Source: Sipunculus nudus
Lineage: Eukaryota > Annelida > Sipuncula > Golfingiida > Sipunculidae
Length of the DNA: 64,000 bases
Assembly (NCBI GenBank): GCA_026874595.1
Contig: CM049314.1
Span: 4,224,729-4,288,728, forward strand
Direction of reading: 5' to 3'
Position numbers and translations under genes: made by a program. Positions 26,701 through 40,600 of this stretch are shown piece by piece (the stretch's first letter is position 1; each line of letters begins with the position of its first letter). A model generated the notes under the pieces. It saw nothing but the letters and a program-made list of their open reading frames with translations, did not search any database and was not told the origin of the DNA.

Positions 26701-28546
26701 GATGGTGAGCTATTCTGGGCTACCTGTCAAAAGATATACAAGAGAATGAGCTATTCTGGGCTACCTGTCAAAAGATATACAAGATGGTGAGCTATTCTGG
26801 GCTACCTGTCAAAAGATATACAAGATGGTGAGCTATTCTGAGCCACCTGTCAAAAGATATACAAGATGGTGAGCTATTCTGGGTCACCTGTCAAAAGATA
26901 TACAAGATGGTGAGCTATTCTGGGCCACCTGTCAAAAGATATACAAGATGGTGAGCTATTCTGGGCCACCTGTCAAAAGATATACAAGATGGTGAGCTAT
27001 TATGGGCCACCTGTCAAAAGATATACAAGAGAATGAGCTATTCTGGGCTACCTGTCAAAAGATATACAAGATGGTGAGCTATTCTGGGCCACCTGTCAAA
27101 AGATATACAAGATGGTGAGCTATTCTGGGCCACCTGTCAAAAGATATACAAGATGGTGAGCTATTATGGGCCACCTGTCAAAAGATATACAAGATGGTGA
27201 GCTATTCTGGGCCACCTGTCAAAAGATATACAAGATGGTGAGCTATTCTGGCCGACCTGTCAAAAGATATACAAGATTGTGATCTATTCTGGGCCACCTG
27301 TCAAAAGATATACAAGATGAAGAGCTATTCCGGGCGACCATTTAAAACATATACAAGATGGTGAGCTATTCTGGTTCCTTGCTCCCTTGCGCCATGCAGA
27401 ATATCCTTTTCATCTCGTGAAAATTTACCTACATGGAATTAGTTATCTGGCAAATACAAAAACAACACGAGCTTCACCGATTACCAGCATTATAATCTTT
27501 GACCGAATGTCACAAGTTAGACTGTTTCCCTGCACCATTACACACATTTAAATTTTTCAGATAATGAAGTCTGGAGAGTGGTTTCTCGTTTTTCCCCGAT
27601 ATCGGTCAATTTATGTAAAACTGATTCATTTATATCTTTCTAAACGAGGCTGTATTTGATAATAAAGTGAAAAGGCGTGTTCAAAGTATCTTGAAATCAA
27701 TGTTCTCAGAAAATAAAAATGAAACTACCATATCCCACGTCGGGTGGACACTCTGGACTCCGTATACCTCAAAGTAAGACGCCAGAGCCTCGTTCAGGAA
27801 CGTGTCATCCCACCAGTCACACGTGACCAGGTTACCAAACCACTGGAACAGTAGCGTAAAGAAGTTCTAAAACTACGTGTTTTTTTTAAGCATCAACCCT
27901 GACATTTTTACACATGGCGTCTGATAAAAAGATAGATACATTTGAACCTGTTCATTTACAGATATGCATTAAGATAACACAAACATGTCTATATATATAA
28001 AACGATTTAGTTCTTTGATTATGGATATCAGATTTAGATAATTGCCATAATAATAATGATAATTATTATTTTTACTATTATTATTATTACCACTACTACT
28101 ATTCCTTCTCCATTCTTCTACATGTCAAATTATTTGACGTATAAAATACTCAGTTATATTTAACCCCTTTCCGAGGTCTTTATAGATTTATAAATAAATA
28201 AATAAAAAAAACATATATATATATATATATATATATGGAAATATATATATGGAAATATCAAAGATTACCTGGTGAGAGACTTCGTGAGCGACAAGCCTAG
28301 CCACACCCATCATGTCTTGAGCTTTGCTGAATGCTGGGTTGTAGTAGAATTCACTTTCTAAGTAGACAATTAAACCCCAGTTTTCCATAGCGCCAGCCGG
28401 GAATCTGGATACCGCTATCTGATCTGTTTAAACGTGTTAAACTGTATTAAGTTATATAACCAAATGGGTAACAATTAGTTTTACTGTTCCTACTCAAAAC
28501 AACTAAATAAACATTTACAAATAGTTACAAATAATTAGTCAGAAAC

Positions 28547-28606
<60 letters not shown>

Positions 28607-31600
28607 GAATATATATGTATATGCTACACCGAAAAATATGAGTCATGGTTCCCCAACTCCATGGTTAAATCACAGGCGAGCTCTGCTTTATGGTACATAG
28701 CCGGCCCTTATTAACAGCTTTGAACCTCTGCACGGATTCTCAAACTGCCCTATATCTAACAATGGTAAAATCCTTTAGAAACATATACGAAACGCCAAAA
28801 CCCAAAGGACCTTTTCTCTTAAGTCTTACTTTTGCCCCGTTTTACAGAAATTTCAAGTCAATTTGCTAACAGTCAAGCAAACCAACTAACCAACTATTAA
28901 CGACGATTAAACATAAAACCGCCTGACTGGAACTACAGAACTAACATATTAGATCTTACCTGTCTTTGACAGTTGAAATGGTTGGTCCGTATAATTTTCG
29001 AATGCTTCCAAAATAGGACCAGTTATATTCAACGCATAATCGACTTGATCTATGTAATCTGGACGGCCCCAGTTCCTTACCTGCAAAGACAGACACAAGT
29101 GTACAAACATATAAAATAGGCGTATTGGTCAGCAGAATACTTTGTATCAAAGGGCCTCACTGAAGCGCTTTAGTGCCACCTATCGGTTGATTTTATTATT
29201 AACCAATGAGCCATGCAGTTCATATGATACGAACAACAAACAATCCAACTGAACAATAACATATAAATTTAAGGTCCACAAAATAGTGAATTACATACTT
29301 GTTTGTCTTTTTAAGTGGAAATTTGAACCTGGGAATGCAAAATAACTGCAAAACTGTTTTTTTAAGTTCAAGTATTTTACACGCTTAGGTTCCAGAATAA
29401 ATGCCTTGTGTCATAATCAAATTACAATAGCGCCAGGAATACGGCGACAGTTCATGTAATGTGGGCATCCAATGTTTCTGTTTTCTTCAAATATTTTTAC
29501 ATATTATGTTTGTTGACAGAATTATACTATGTTTTTTTGTAGCAAATCCTCGTATAATATTTGTAGCAACGTCTCTTTGTTGACAAAACATTATTAACGT
29601 GGATTCGTATAAATGTACCTATAAATTTTCCCTTCATATATTCCTTTCTGAGTTATTTGTTAAATGCCGGGTAATATACGTACAAAAGTTCCTCTCTCAG
29701 TTGTTTTATTTTTCTGTGCAAAATCGAAGACTGCGAAAGCCAGGAGGTACGTTGGCATCCTGACAGTCTGAGCAAACACGTCAGCTACGTATCCTCCGCC
29801 TCTGAAAAAAATCAAATTAACATTGCATAATTAATTAGAACAAAGATTACTTTTGTATGGGAGCTTATCCGTGCAAAGTTTACTGAATTGTAAACGGTGA
29901 TACAAAGACATCACGCAAGTTTTTAACACAGAAACAAATGAACAATCATTTAATTTATTACCCATAGATGGCGGCTCAAGTCAATATAACAATCGTTCCG
30001 TGTGCATCTTATTTTTAGCGGCTTCAACCATTCACCGCATATAAAGCCTTTCCTTGTAAGATTTATGCATATACGGATAATTTAGGTTTAGAAATATAAA
30101 TAAATGGTTGTAAATGGTTCCCTGCTTTTAATGTAAATTAAGATTTAAAATATTCTCAAGAGATAAATTACCTACGGTATTCCCATAATGGAACGTTGAC
30201 GTGCTAATTCGTAGCCGCAGTAACTTATTGAAAATGGGTTGATCTCTCATATCAGAAACCTCAATTATCCGGAAAAAACTTATGTCCCCCGAATTATTCT
30301 GATATTTGAGTTATACTCTATATTCCTAACGCTGTTACCCTGATATATGAACCACACATCGTCACCTGCCGTCTCGGTAACCAGGATGGTTTCATGACGT
30401 CAACTGAGTAATGATTCCTAGGAAAGTCCAAAAAATGTTCCCCAACAAGGAACAAATGAGATATCTAAGATGAGACATATTATACGATTCTAGCATTTCA
30501 TAGATTAATCCCTAGATTTCATAGCCCCCAGATAACGGAGTTTAAACCACTTGCCAAAATGAACTCGACCAGACAACCAATCAGTGATGTAGTCGAGTCC
30601 ACAACATCTGAGTTCGAGTACAAGTTCGAGTCTGTGTACAGGTCTGAGTCCGAGTCCGAGTTCAAGTCCGAGTCCGAGTACAAGTCCGAGTCCGAGTACA
30701 AGTCCGAGTCCGAGAACAAGTTCGATACCGTGTACAAGTCCGAGTCCGAGAACTAGTCCGAGAACAAGTCCGAGTCCGAGTACAAGTCCGAGTCCGAGAA
30801 CAAGTCCGAGTCCGAGAACAGATCCGAGTCCGAGAACAAGTTCGATACCGTGTACAAGTCCGAGTCCGAGTACAAGTCCGAGTCCGAGAACAAGTCCGAG
30901 TCCGAGTACAAGTCCGAGTCCGAGAACAAGTCCGAGTCCGAGAACAAGTCCGAGTCCGAGTACAAGTCCGAGTCCGAGTTCAAGTTCGAGTCCGAGAACA
31001 AGTCCGAGTCCAAGAACAAGTCCGAGTCCGAGAACAAGTCCGAGTCCGAGTACAAGTCCGAGTCCGAGTTCAAGTTCGAGTCCGAGAACAAGTCCGAGTC
31101 CAAGAACAAGTCCGAGTCCGAGAACAAGTCCGAGTCCGTGAACAAGTCCGAGTCCAAGAACAAGTCCGAGTCCGAGAACAAGTCCGAGTCCAAGAACAAG
31201 TCCGAGTCCGAGAACAAGTCCGAGTCCGAGTACAAGTCCGAGTCCGAGAACGAGTCCGAGTACAAGTCCGAGTCCGAGTACAAGTTCGATACCGTGTACA
31301 AGTCCGAGTCCGAGAACAAGTCCGAGTCCAAGAACAAGTCCGAGTCCGAGAACAAGTCCGAGTCCGAGTACAAGTCCGAGTCCGAGAATGAGTCCGAGTA
31401 CAAGTCCGAGTCCGAGTACAAGTTCGATACCGTGTACAAGTCCGAGTCCTAGAACTAGTCCGAGTACAAGTCCGAGTCCGAGAACAAGTCCGAGTCCAAG
31501 AACAAGTCCGAGTCCAAGAACAAGTCCGAGTCCGAGTTCAAGTTCGAGTCCGAGAACAAGTCCGAGTCCAAGAACAAGTCCGAGTCCGAGAACAAGTCCG

Positions 31601-34600
31601 AGTCCGAGTACAAGTCCGAGTCCGAGAACGAGTCCGAGTACAAGTCCGAGTTCGAGTACAAGTTCGATACCGTGTACAAGTCCGAGTCCGAGAACTAGTC
31701 CGAGAACAAGTCCGAGTCCGTGTACAAGTCCGAGTCTGAGAACAAGTCCGAGTCCGAGAACAAGTCCGAGTCCGAGAACAAGTCCGAGTTTGAGTACAAG
31801 TCCGAGAAAAAGTCCGAGTCCGAGTACAAGTCCGAGTACAAGTTAGAGTCTGTGTACAAGTCCGAGTCCGAGTACAAGTCCGAGAACAAGTACAAATCCG
31901 AGAACAAGTCCGAGTGCGAGAACAAGTCCGAGTACAAGTTCGAGTTTGTGTACAAGTCTGAGTCCAAGTCCGAGAACAAGTCCGAGTCCGAGTACAAGTC
32001 CGAGTCAGAGAACGAGTCCGAGTATAAGTTCGAGTCTGTGTACAAGTCCGAGTCCGAGAACGAGTCCGAGAACAAGTCCAAATCCGAGAACAAGTCCGAG
32101 TGCGAGAACAAGTCCGAGTACAAGTTCGAGTCTGTGTACAAGTCTGAGTCCGAGAACGAGTCCGAGAACAAGTCCAAATCCGAGAACAAGTCCGAGTGCG
32201 AGAACAAGTCCGAGTACAAGTTCGAGTCTGTGTACAAATCTGAGTCCGAGTCCGAGAACAAGTCCGAGTCCGAGTACAAGTCCGAGTATAAGTTCGAGTC
32301 TGTATACAAGTCCGAGTCCGAGAACGAGTCCGAGAACAAGTCCAAATCCGAGAACAAGTCCGAGTGCGAGAACAAGTCCGAGTACAAGTTCGAGTCTGTG
32401 TACAAATCTGAGTCCGAGTCCGAGAACAAGTCCGAGTCCGAGTACAAGTCCGAGTATAAGTTCGAGTCTGTGTACAAGTCTGAGTCCGAGTCCGAGTACA
32501 AGTCCGAGTCCGAGTCCGAGTACAAGTCCGAGTATAAGTTCGAGTCTGTGTACAAGTCCGAGTCCGAGAACGAGTCCGAGTGCGAGAACAAGTCCGAGTA
32601 CAAGTCCGAGTCCGAGAACAAGTCCAAGAACAAGTCCAAATCCGAGAACAAGTCCGAGTGCGAGAACAAGTCCGAGTACAAGTTCGAGTCTGTGTACAAG
32701 TCTGAGTCCGAGACCGAGAACAAGTCCGAGTCCGAGTACAAGTCCGAGTCCGAGAAGGAGTCCGAGTATAAGTTCGAGTCTGTGTACAAGTCCGAGTCCG
32801 AGAACGAGTCCGAGAACAAGTCCGAGTACAAGTCCGAGTCCGAGTTCAAGTTCGAGTCCGAGAACAAGTCCGAGTCCAAGAACAAGTCCGAGTCCGAGAA
32901 CAAGTCCGAGTCCGAGTACAAGTCCGAGTCCGAGTTCAAGTTCGAGTCCGAGAACAAGTCCGAGTCCAAGAACAAGTCCGAGTCCGAGAACAAGTCCGAG
33001 TCCGAGTACAAGTCCGAGTCCGAGTTCAAGTTCGAGTCCGAGAACAAGTCCGAGTCCAAGAACAAGTCCGAGTCCGAGAACAAGTCCGAGTCCGAGTACA
33101 AGTCCGAGTCCGAGTCCGAGTCCGAGAACAAGTCCGAGTCCGAGAACAAGTCCGAGTCCGAGAACAAGTCCGAGTCCGAGTACAAGTCCGAGAACAAGTC
33201 CGAGTCCGAGTACAAGTCCGAGTACAAGTTCGAGTCTGTGTACAAGTCCGAGTCCGAGTACAAGTCCGAGAACAAGTACAAATCCGAGAACAAGTCCGAG
33301 TGCGAGAACAAGTCCGAGTACAAGTTCGAGTCTGTGTACAAGTCCGAGTCCGAGAACGAGTCCGAGAACAAGTCCGAGTCCGTGTACAAGTCCGAGTCTG
33401 AGAACAAGTCCGAGTCTGTGTACAAGTCCGAGTCCGAGTACAAGTTCGATACCGTGTAAAAGTCCGAGTCCGAGAACTAGTCCGAGAACAAGTCCGAGTC
33501 CGTGTACAAGTCCGAGTCTGAGAACAAGTCCGAGTCCGAGAACAAGTCCGAGTCCGAGAACAAGTCCGAGTCCGAGAACAAGTCCGAGTCCGAGTACAAG
33601 TCCGAGAACAAGTCCGAGTCCGAGTACAAGTCCGAGTACAAGTTCGAGTCTGTGTACAAGTCCGAGTCCGAGTACAAGTCCGAGAACAAGTACAAATCCG
33701 AGAACAAGTCCGAGTGCGAGAACAAGTCCGAGTACAAGTTCGAGTCTGTGTACAAGTCTGAGTCCGAGTCCGAGAACAAGTCCGATTCCGAGTACATGTC
33801 CGAGTCCGAGAACGAGTCCGAGTACAAGTCCGAGTCCGAGAACGAGTCCGAGTCCGAGAACAAGTCCGAGTCCGAGAACAAGTCCGAGTCCGAGTACAAG
33901 TCCGAGAACAAGTCCGAGTCCGAGTACAAGTCCGAGTACAAGTTCGAGTCTGTGTACAAGTCCGAGTCCGAGTACAAGTCCGAGAACAAGTACAAATCCG
34001 AGAACAAGTCCGAGTGCGAGAACAAGTCCGAGTACAAATTCGAGTCTGTGTACAAGTCTGAGTCCGAGTCCGAGAACAAGTCCGAGTCCGAGTACAAGTC
34101 CGAGTCCGAGAACGAGTCCGAGTATAAGTTCGAGTCTGTGTACAAGTCCGAGTCCGAGTACAAGTTAGATACTGTGTACAAGTCCGAGTCCGAGAACTAG
34201 TCCGAGAACAAGTCCGAGTCCGTGTACAAGTCCGAGTCTGAGAACAAGTCCGAGTCCGAGAACAAGTCCGAGTCCGAGAACAAGTCCGAGTCCGAGAACA
34301 AGTCCGAGTCCGAGTACAAGTTCGAGTCTGTGTACAAGTCTGAGTCCGAGACCGAGAACAAGTCCGAGTACAAGTTCGAGTCTGTGTACAAGTCCGAGTC
34401 CGAGTACAAGTCCGAGAACAAGTCCGATTCCGAGTACAAGTCCGAGTCCGAGAACGAGTCCGAGTATAAGTTCGAGTCTGTGTACAAGTCCGAGTCCGAG
34501 AACGAGTCCGAGAACAAGTCCAAATCCGAGAACAAGTCCGAGTGCGAGAACAAGTCCGAGTACAAGTTCGAGTCTGTGTACAAGTCTGAGTCCGAGAACG

Positions 34601-37600
34601 AGTCCGAGAACAAGTCCAAATCCGAGAACAAGTCCGAGTGCGAGAAAAAGTCCGAGTACAAGTTCGAGTCTGTGTACAAGTCTGAGTCCGAGTCCGAGTA
34701 CAAGTCCGAGTCCGAGTACAAGTCCGAGTATAAGTTCGAGTCTGTGTACAAGTCCTAGTCCGAGAACGAGTCCGAGTGCGAGAACAAGTCCGAGTACAAG
34801 TTCGAGTCTGTGTACAAGTCTGAGTCCGAGTCCGAGAACAAGTCCGAGTCCGAGTACAAGTCCGAGTATAAGTTCGAGTCTGTGTACAAGTCCGAGTCCG
34901 AGAACGAGTCCGAGAACAAGTCCAAATCCGAGAACAAGTCCGAGTGCGAGAACAAGTCCGAGTACAAGTTCGAGTCTGTGTACAAGTCTGAGTCCGAGTC
35001 CGAGAACAAGTCCGAGTCCGAGTACAAGTCCGAGTATAAGTTCGAGTCTGTGTACAAGTCTGAGTCCGAGTCCGAGTACAAGTCCGAGTCCGAGTACAAG
35101 TCCGAGTATAAGTTCGAGTCTGTGTACAAGTCCGAGTCCGAGAACGAGTCCGAGTGCGAGAACAAGTCCGAGTACAAGTCCGAGTGCGAGAACAAGTCCG
35201 AGTACAAGTTCGAGTCTGTGTACAAGTCTGAGTCCGAGTCCGAGAACAAGTCCGAGTCCGAGTACAAGTCCGAGTCCGAGTACAAGTCCGAGTCCGAGAA
35301 CGTGTCCGAGTACAAGTCCGAGTCCGAGAACGAGTCCGAGTCCGAGAACTAGTCCAAGTCCGAGAACGAGTCCGAGTCCGAGAACGAGAACTAGTCCAAG
35401 TCCGAGAACTAGTCCGAGTCCGAGAACGAGTCCGAGTCCGAGTACAAGTCCGAGTCCGAGTACAAGTCCGAGTCCGAGAACAAGTCCGAGAACAAGTCCA
35501 AATCCGAGAACAAGTCCGAGTGCGAGAACAAGTCCGAGTACAAGTTCAAGTCTGTGTACAAGTCTGAGTCCGAGTCCGAGAACAAGTCCGAGTCCGAGTA
35601 CAAGTCCGAGTCCGAGAACGAGTCCGAGTATAAGTTCGAGTCTGTGTACAAGTCCGAGTCCGAGAACGAGTCCGAGAACAAGTCCGAGTCCGAGTACAAG
35701 TCCGAGTCCGAGTTCGAGTCCGAGAACAAGTACGAGTCCAAGAACAAGTCCGAGTCCGAGAACAAGTTCGAGTCCGAGAACAAGTCCGAGTCCAAGAACA
35801 AGTCCGAGTCCGAGAACAAGTCCGAGTCCGAGTACAAGTCCGAGTGCGAGAACAAGTCCGAGTACAAGTTCGAGTCTGTGTACAAGTCTGAGTCCGAGAA
35901 CGAGTCCGAGAACAAGTCCAAATCCGAGAACAAGTCCGAGTGCGAGAAAAAGTCCGAGTACAAGTTCGAGTCTGTGTACAAGTCTGAGTCCGAGTCCGAG
36001 AACAAGTCCGAGTCCGAGAACAAGTCCGAGTACAAGTTCGAGTCTGTGTACAAGTCTGAGTCCGAGAACGAGTCCGAGAACAAGTCCAAATCCGAGAACA
36101 AGTCCGAGTGCGAGAAAAAGTCCGAGTACAAGTTCGAGTCTGTGTACAAGTCTGAGTCCGAGTCCGAGAACAAGTCCGAGTCCGAGTACAAGTCCGATTA
36201 TAAGTTCGAGTCTGTGTACAAGTCTGAGTCCGAGTCCGAGTACAAGTCCGAGTCCGAGTACAAGTCCGAGTATAAGTTCGAGTCTGTGTACAAGTCCTAG
36301 TCCGAGAACGAGTCCGAGTGCGAGAACAAGTCCGAGTACAAGTTCGAGTCTGTGTACAAGTCTGAGTCCGAGTCCGAGAACAAGTCCGAGTCCGAGTACA
36401 AGTCCGAGTATAAGTTCGAGTCTGTGTACAAGTCCGAGTCCGAGAACGAGTCCGAGAACAAGTCCAAATCCGAGAACAAGTCCGAGTGCGAGAACAAGTC
36501 CGAGTACAAGTTCGAGTCTGTGTACAAGTCTGAGTCCGAGTCCGAGAACAAGTCCGAGTCCGAGTACAAGTCCGAGTATAAGTTCGAGTCTGTGTACAAG
36601 TCTGAGTCCGAGTCCGAGTACAAGTCCGAGTCCGAGTACAAGTCCGAGTATAAGTTCGAGTCTGTGTACAAGTCCGAGTCCGAGAACGAGTCCGAGTGCG
36701 AGAACAAGTCCGAGTACAAGTCCGAGTGCGAGAACAAGTCCGAGTACAAGTTCGAGTCTGTGTACAAGTCTGAGTCCGAGTCCGAGAACAAGTCCGAGTC
36801 CGAGTACAAGTCCGAGTCCGAGTACAAGTCCGAGTCCGAGAACGTGTCCGAGTACAAGTCCGAGTCCGAGAACGAGTCCGAGTCCGAGAACTAGTCCAAG
36901 TCCGAGAACGAGTCCGAGTCCGAGAACGAGAACTAGTCCAAGTCCGAGAACTAGTCCGAGTCCGAGAACGAGTCCGAGTCCGAGTACAAGTCCGAGTCCG
37001 AGTACAAGTCCGAGTCCGAGAACAAGTCCGAGAACAAGTCCAAATCCGAGAACAAGTCCGAGTGCGAGAACAAGTCCGAGTACAAGTTCAAGTCTGTGTA
37101 CAAGTCTGAGTCCGAGTCCGAGAACAAGTCCGAGTCCGAGTACAAGTCCGAGTCCGAGAACGAGTCCGAGTATAAGTTCGAGTCTGTGTACAAGTCCGAG
37201 TCCGAGAACGAGTCCGAGAACAAGTCCGAGTCCGAGTACAAGTCCGAGTCCGAGTTCGAGTCCGAGAACAAGTACGAGTCCAAGAACAAGTCCGAGTCCG
37301 AGAACAAGTCCGAGTCCGAGAACAAGTCCGAGTCCAAGAACAAGTCCGAGTCCGAGAACAAGTCCGAGTCCGAGTACAAGTCCGAGTCCGAGTTCAAGTT
37401 CGAGTCCGAGAACAAGTCCGAGTCCAAGAACAAGTCCGAGTCCGAGAACAAGTCCGAGTCCGAGTACAAGTCCGAGTCCGAGAACGAGTCCGAGTCCGAG
37501 TTCAAGTCCGAGTCCGAGTACAAGTTCGATACCGTGTACAAGTCCGAGTCCGAGAACTAGTCCGAGAACAAGTCCGAGTCCGTGTACAAGTCCGAGTCTG

Positions 37601-40600
37601 AGAACAAGTCCGAGTCCGAGAACAAGTCCGAGTCCGAGAACAAGTCCGAGTCCGAGAACAAGTCCGAGTCCGAGTACAAGTCCGAGTCCGAGTACAAGTC
37701 CGAGTACAAGTTCGAGTCTGTGTACAAGTCCGAGTCCGAGTCCGAGAACGAGAACAAGTACAAATCCGAGAACAAGTCCGAGTGCGAGAACAAGTCCGAG
37801 TACAAGTTCGAGTCTGTGTACAAGTCTGAGTCCGAGTCCGAGAACAAGTCCGAGTCCGATTACAAGTCCGAGTCCGAGAACGAGTCCGAGTATAAGTTCG
37901 AGTCTGTGTACAAGTCCGAGTCCGAGAACGAGTCCGAGAACAAGTCCAAATCCGAGAACAAGTCCGAGTGCGAGAACAAGTCCGAGTACAAGTTCGAGTC
38001 TGTGTACAAGTCTGAGTCCGAGAACGAGTCCGAGAACAAGTCCAAATCCGAGAACTAGTCCGAGTGCGAGAAAAAGTCCGAGTACAAGTTCGAGTCTGTG
38101 TACAAGTCTGAGTCCGAGTCCGAGAACAAGTCCGAGTCCGAGTACAAGTCCGAGTATAAGTTCGAGTCTGTGTACAAGTCTGAGTCCGAGTCCGAGTACA
38201 AGTCCGAGTCCGAGTACAAGTCCGAGTATAAGTTCGAGTCTGTGTACAAGTTGTTATGGTAGCAGAGCGTGGTTCATGGCATTCCGTGGGCTTGGGGACC
38301 AAGAGCCCACGGTCACGGTCCCCGGGGAAAACTGTAACGTGGCGTAGTAAAGTCAATAGTCCCGCCTCGTACTGCAGGCGAGTTCGTTTTATAGGTTTTC
38401 AACAATGGGTGAAAACCGCAGAAGTTTGTGGTTTTGCTTGAGAGAAACGATAGCGCCGGCAGAACTGCAAAACCAGTACTGAATGGTCCAAGAATAGTTT
38501 TTATGTTTCTAAAAGCGCGTCAGTAGTCACTGATAGCGGGGTGGATCCATAAGCGTGGAAAGGGGGGCGGCCACACCACTTCGTGGCGCCATCTTCCGAT
38601 GTCCGGGTGACGTCCATGCAACACCCCCACCCTTAAAAGAAAGAAGGTAAGGAGAGCAAAGCATTAGCACTGTATGACGAGTATATGAGTAGTTTGACAT
38701 CTTAAGCATTAGTTTATGCTTCTTACAGCTAATTAATTATCATCATCACAAATAGTATAATCAGCAATATCTTAATACATGTAATATATGTAATACAACT
38801 CTTCCAAAGGACAAAACATGTCCGAGGCTATAACAAGAGTCAATCATCAGATCAAAATTAATGACGTCTTGATAACGTATCAGCGATTATGTTATCGGAG
38901 CCCTTGATGTGTTTGATAACTAGGTTAAACTCTGACAGGGCTAGACTCCATCTCATTAATCTCTGATTATTATTCTTCATCTTATGAAGAAATGTTATGG
39001 GATTATGATCTGTATAAACAGTTATATCATACGGCGTAGAGCCCAAATATACTTCAAAGTGCTGTAACGCCATCAATAGTGACAGAGTTTCCTTTTCAAT
39101 AGTAGAATAATTCTTTTGATGAGGTAAAAATTTCTTTGAATATCTTGGATGAGCACAGCGCCTACACCGCAATCGCTGGCATCCGTCATGAGAGAAAACG
39201 GTTTATCAAAATTTGGAGCCTGTAACACAGGTGCACTTTGTAATATAGCTTTGGCTCTTTCAAAAGCATTTTGACAGTTTTTATTCCAATGGAATTTTCT
39301 GTCCTTTTTTAATAGGTCCGTTAACGGATTTACAACTTCTGCAAAGTTTTGACAAAATTTCCTGTAATACCCAGTCATTCCTAAGAATCGCATTAGTTCC
39401 TTGCGATTAGTAGGAACTGGAAATTCTACGATAGCAGATACTTTACTGGCAATTGGTTTTACACAACCTTGACCTACTTCGTGCCCTAAATATGTTACAG
39501 TTGCACGACAAAAATCACTCTTGGCAAGATTAACTGTCAATCCTGCTTTTTTCAGTCTCTCAAAGAGTTCTACCAAACTTTGTTTATGATTTTCCCATAT
39601 GTGATTGTATACAACAACATCATCAATATAGCAAGTACAGTTATCTAAGCCAGATAATACACAATTCATAAGTCTCATGAAGCAGGCTGGCGCATTTTTC
39701 ATTCCGAAGGGCATAACTTTGTACTGGAACAAACCGTTTGGCGTTACAAACGCAGATATTTGCTTAGCCCGTTCGGTAAGAGGTACCTGCCAATAACCTT
39801 TTAACAGATCTAACTTGCTAATATACGTAGCAGATCCAATCCTATCAATGCAATCTTCCACTCTGGGCAAAGGGTAAGTATCTGTTATTGTTACAGTGTT
39901 AACTTTTCGATAGTCTGTACAAAATCTGTAGGTCATATCAGGCTTCTTTATCAACAAACATGGGGAACTCCAGGCACTACTGCTGTTTTCAATAATATCA
40001 TTCTCTATCATATACTTTATTTCATTCTTTATGGCTTGTAACTTTTGGGGACCAGCTCTATATGGTGCCTGTTTAATAGGGGAAGCATCTCCTACGTCTA
40101 CATCATGCTGTAGTACATTAGTTCTACTGGGGACATCAGGAAATAAAGAGTCATAATTTATCAGGATTTCCTTCAACTCTGATAACTGATCGAAATCCAA
40201 ATGTGACAATTTCTGATCTAAATTATTTAAAATATCAGAGTTGTTCAGTTTTACAGGATGTTCAGTTTTCTTCATGAGAACATCCTCGGCATTCTTTTCA
40301 GTTTCTTTAATGAGTACCAAATTTGTTTGGGGAGGACTAGATTGACATGTTTCTGCTGATCTGTCATGATATTCTTTCAACATATTTATATGACAAAGTT
40401 GTTGCGACTTTCTACGATCAGGAGTATCAATCACATAATTCAAATCTGATTTCTTCTCAACAACTTTGTATGGTCCAGAGTATTTTGCTTGCAGGGGATG
40501 TCCTGGAATTGGGAATAGTACCAGAACTTTATCACCAGGTTTAAATTCTCTTTTTGTTGTCTTTTTGTCATACCATACTTTCATTTTGTTTTGGGCTTTC

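Larger units (their letters stand above)
30585..38251. repeat. TCCGAG-based minisatellite, left part, in intron 3
   Basis: About 7.7 kb built from AGTCCGAG hexamer-derived modules (GTCCGAGTCCGAG, GTACAAG, GAACAAG, TTCGAGTCTGTGTACAAG) that combine into higher-order units. Module lengths are almost always multiples of six. All three plus-strand frames and two minus frames therefore stay open for long runs (S-E-S-E-N-K, T-S-P-S-P-R and S-D-S-D-L-F repeats). Stops occur at recurrent CTAG changes. A block of about 1.1 kb is repeated at a 1,542-bp offset (34,680-35,766 and 36,222-37,308). The array lies within the aminopeptidase intron, and I see no splice signals or domains supporting a protein. 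Confidence 0.97.

Noticed and set aside
25175-27370. CRISPR-like array
   Set aside because: The whole 41-bp unit repeats; there are no unique spacers, and the context is an animal gene intron.
30519-38356. Many long open frames of S-E-S-E-N-K, T-S-P-S-P-R and S-D-S-D-L-F type
   Set aside because: Five frames are open simultaneously because modules are multiples of six bases without stops; the array lies inside an intron with matching exon phases on both sides.
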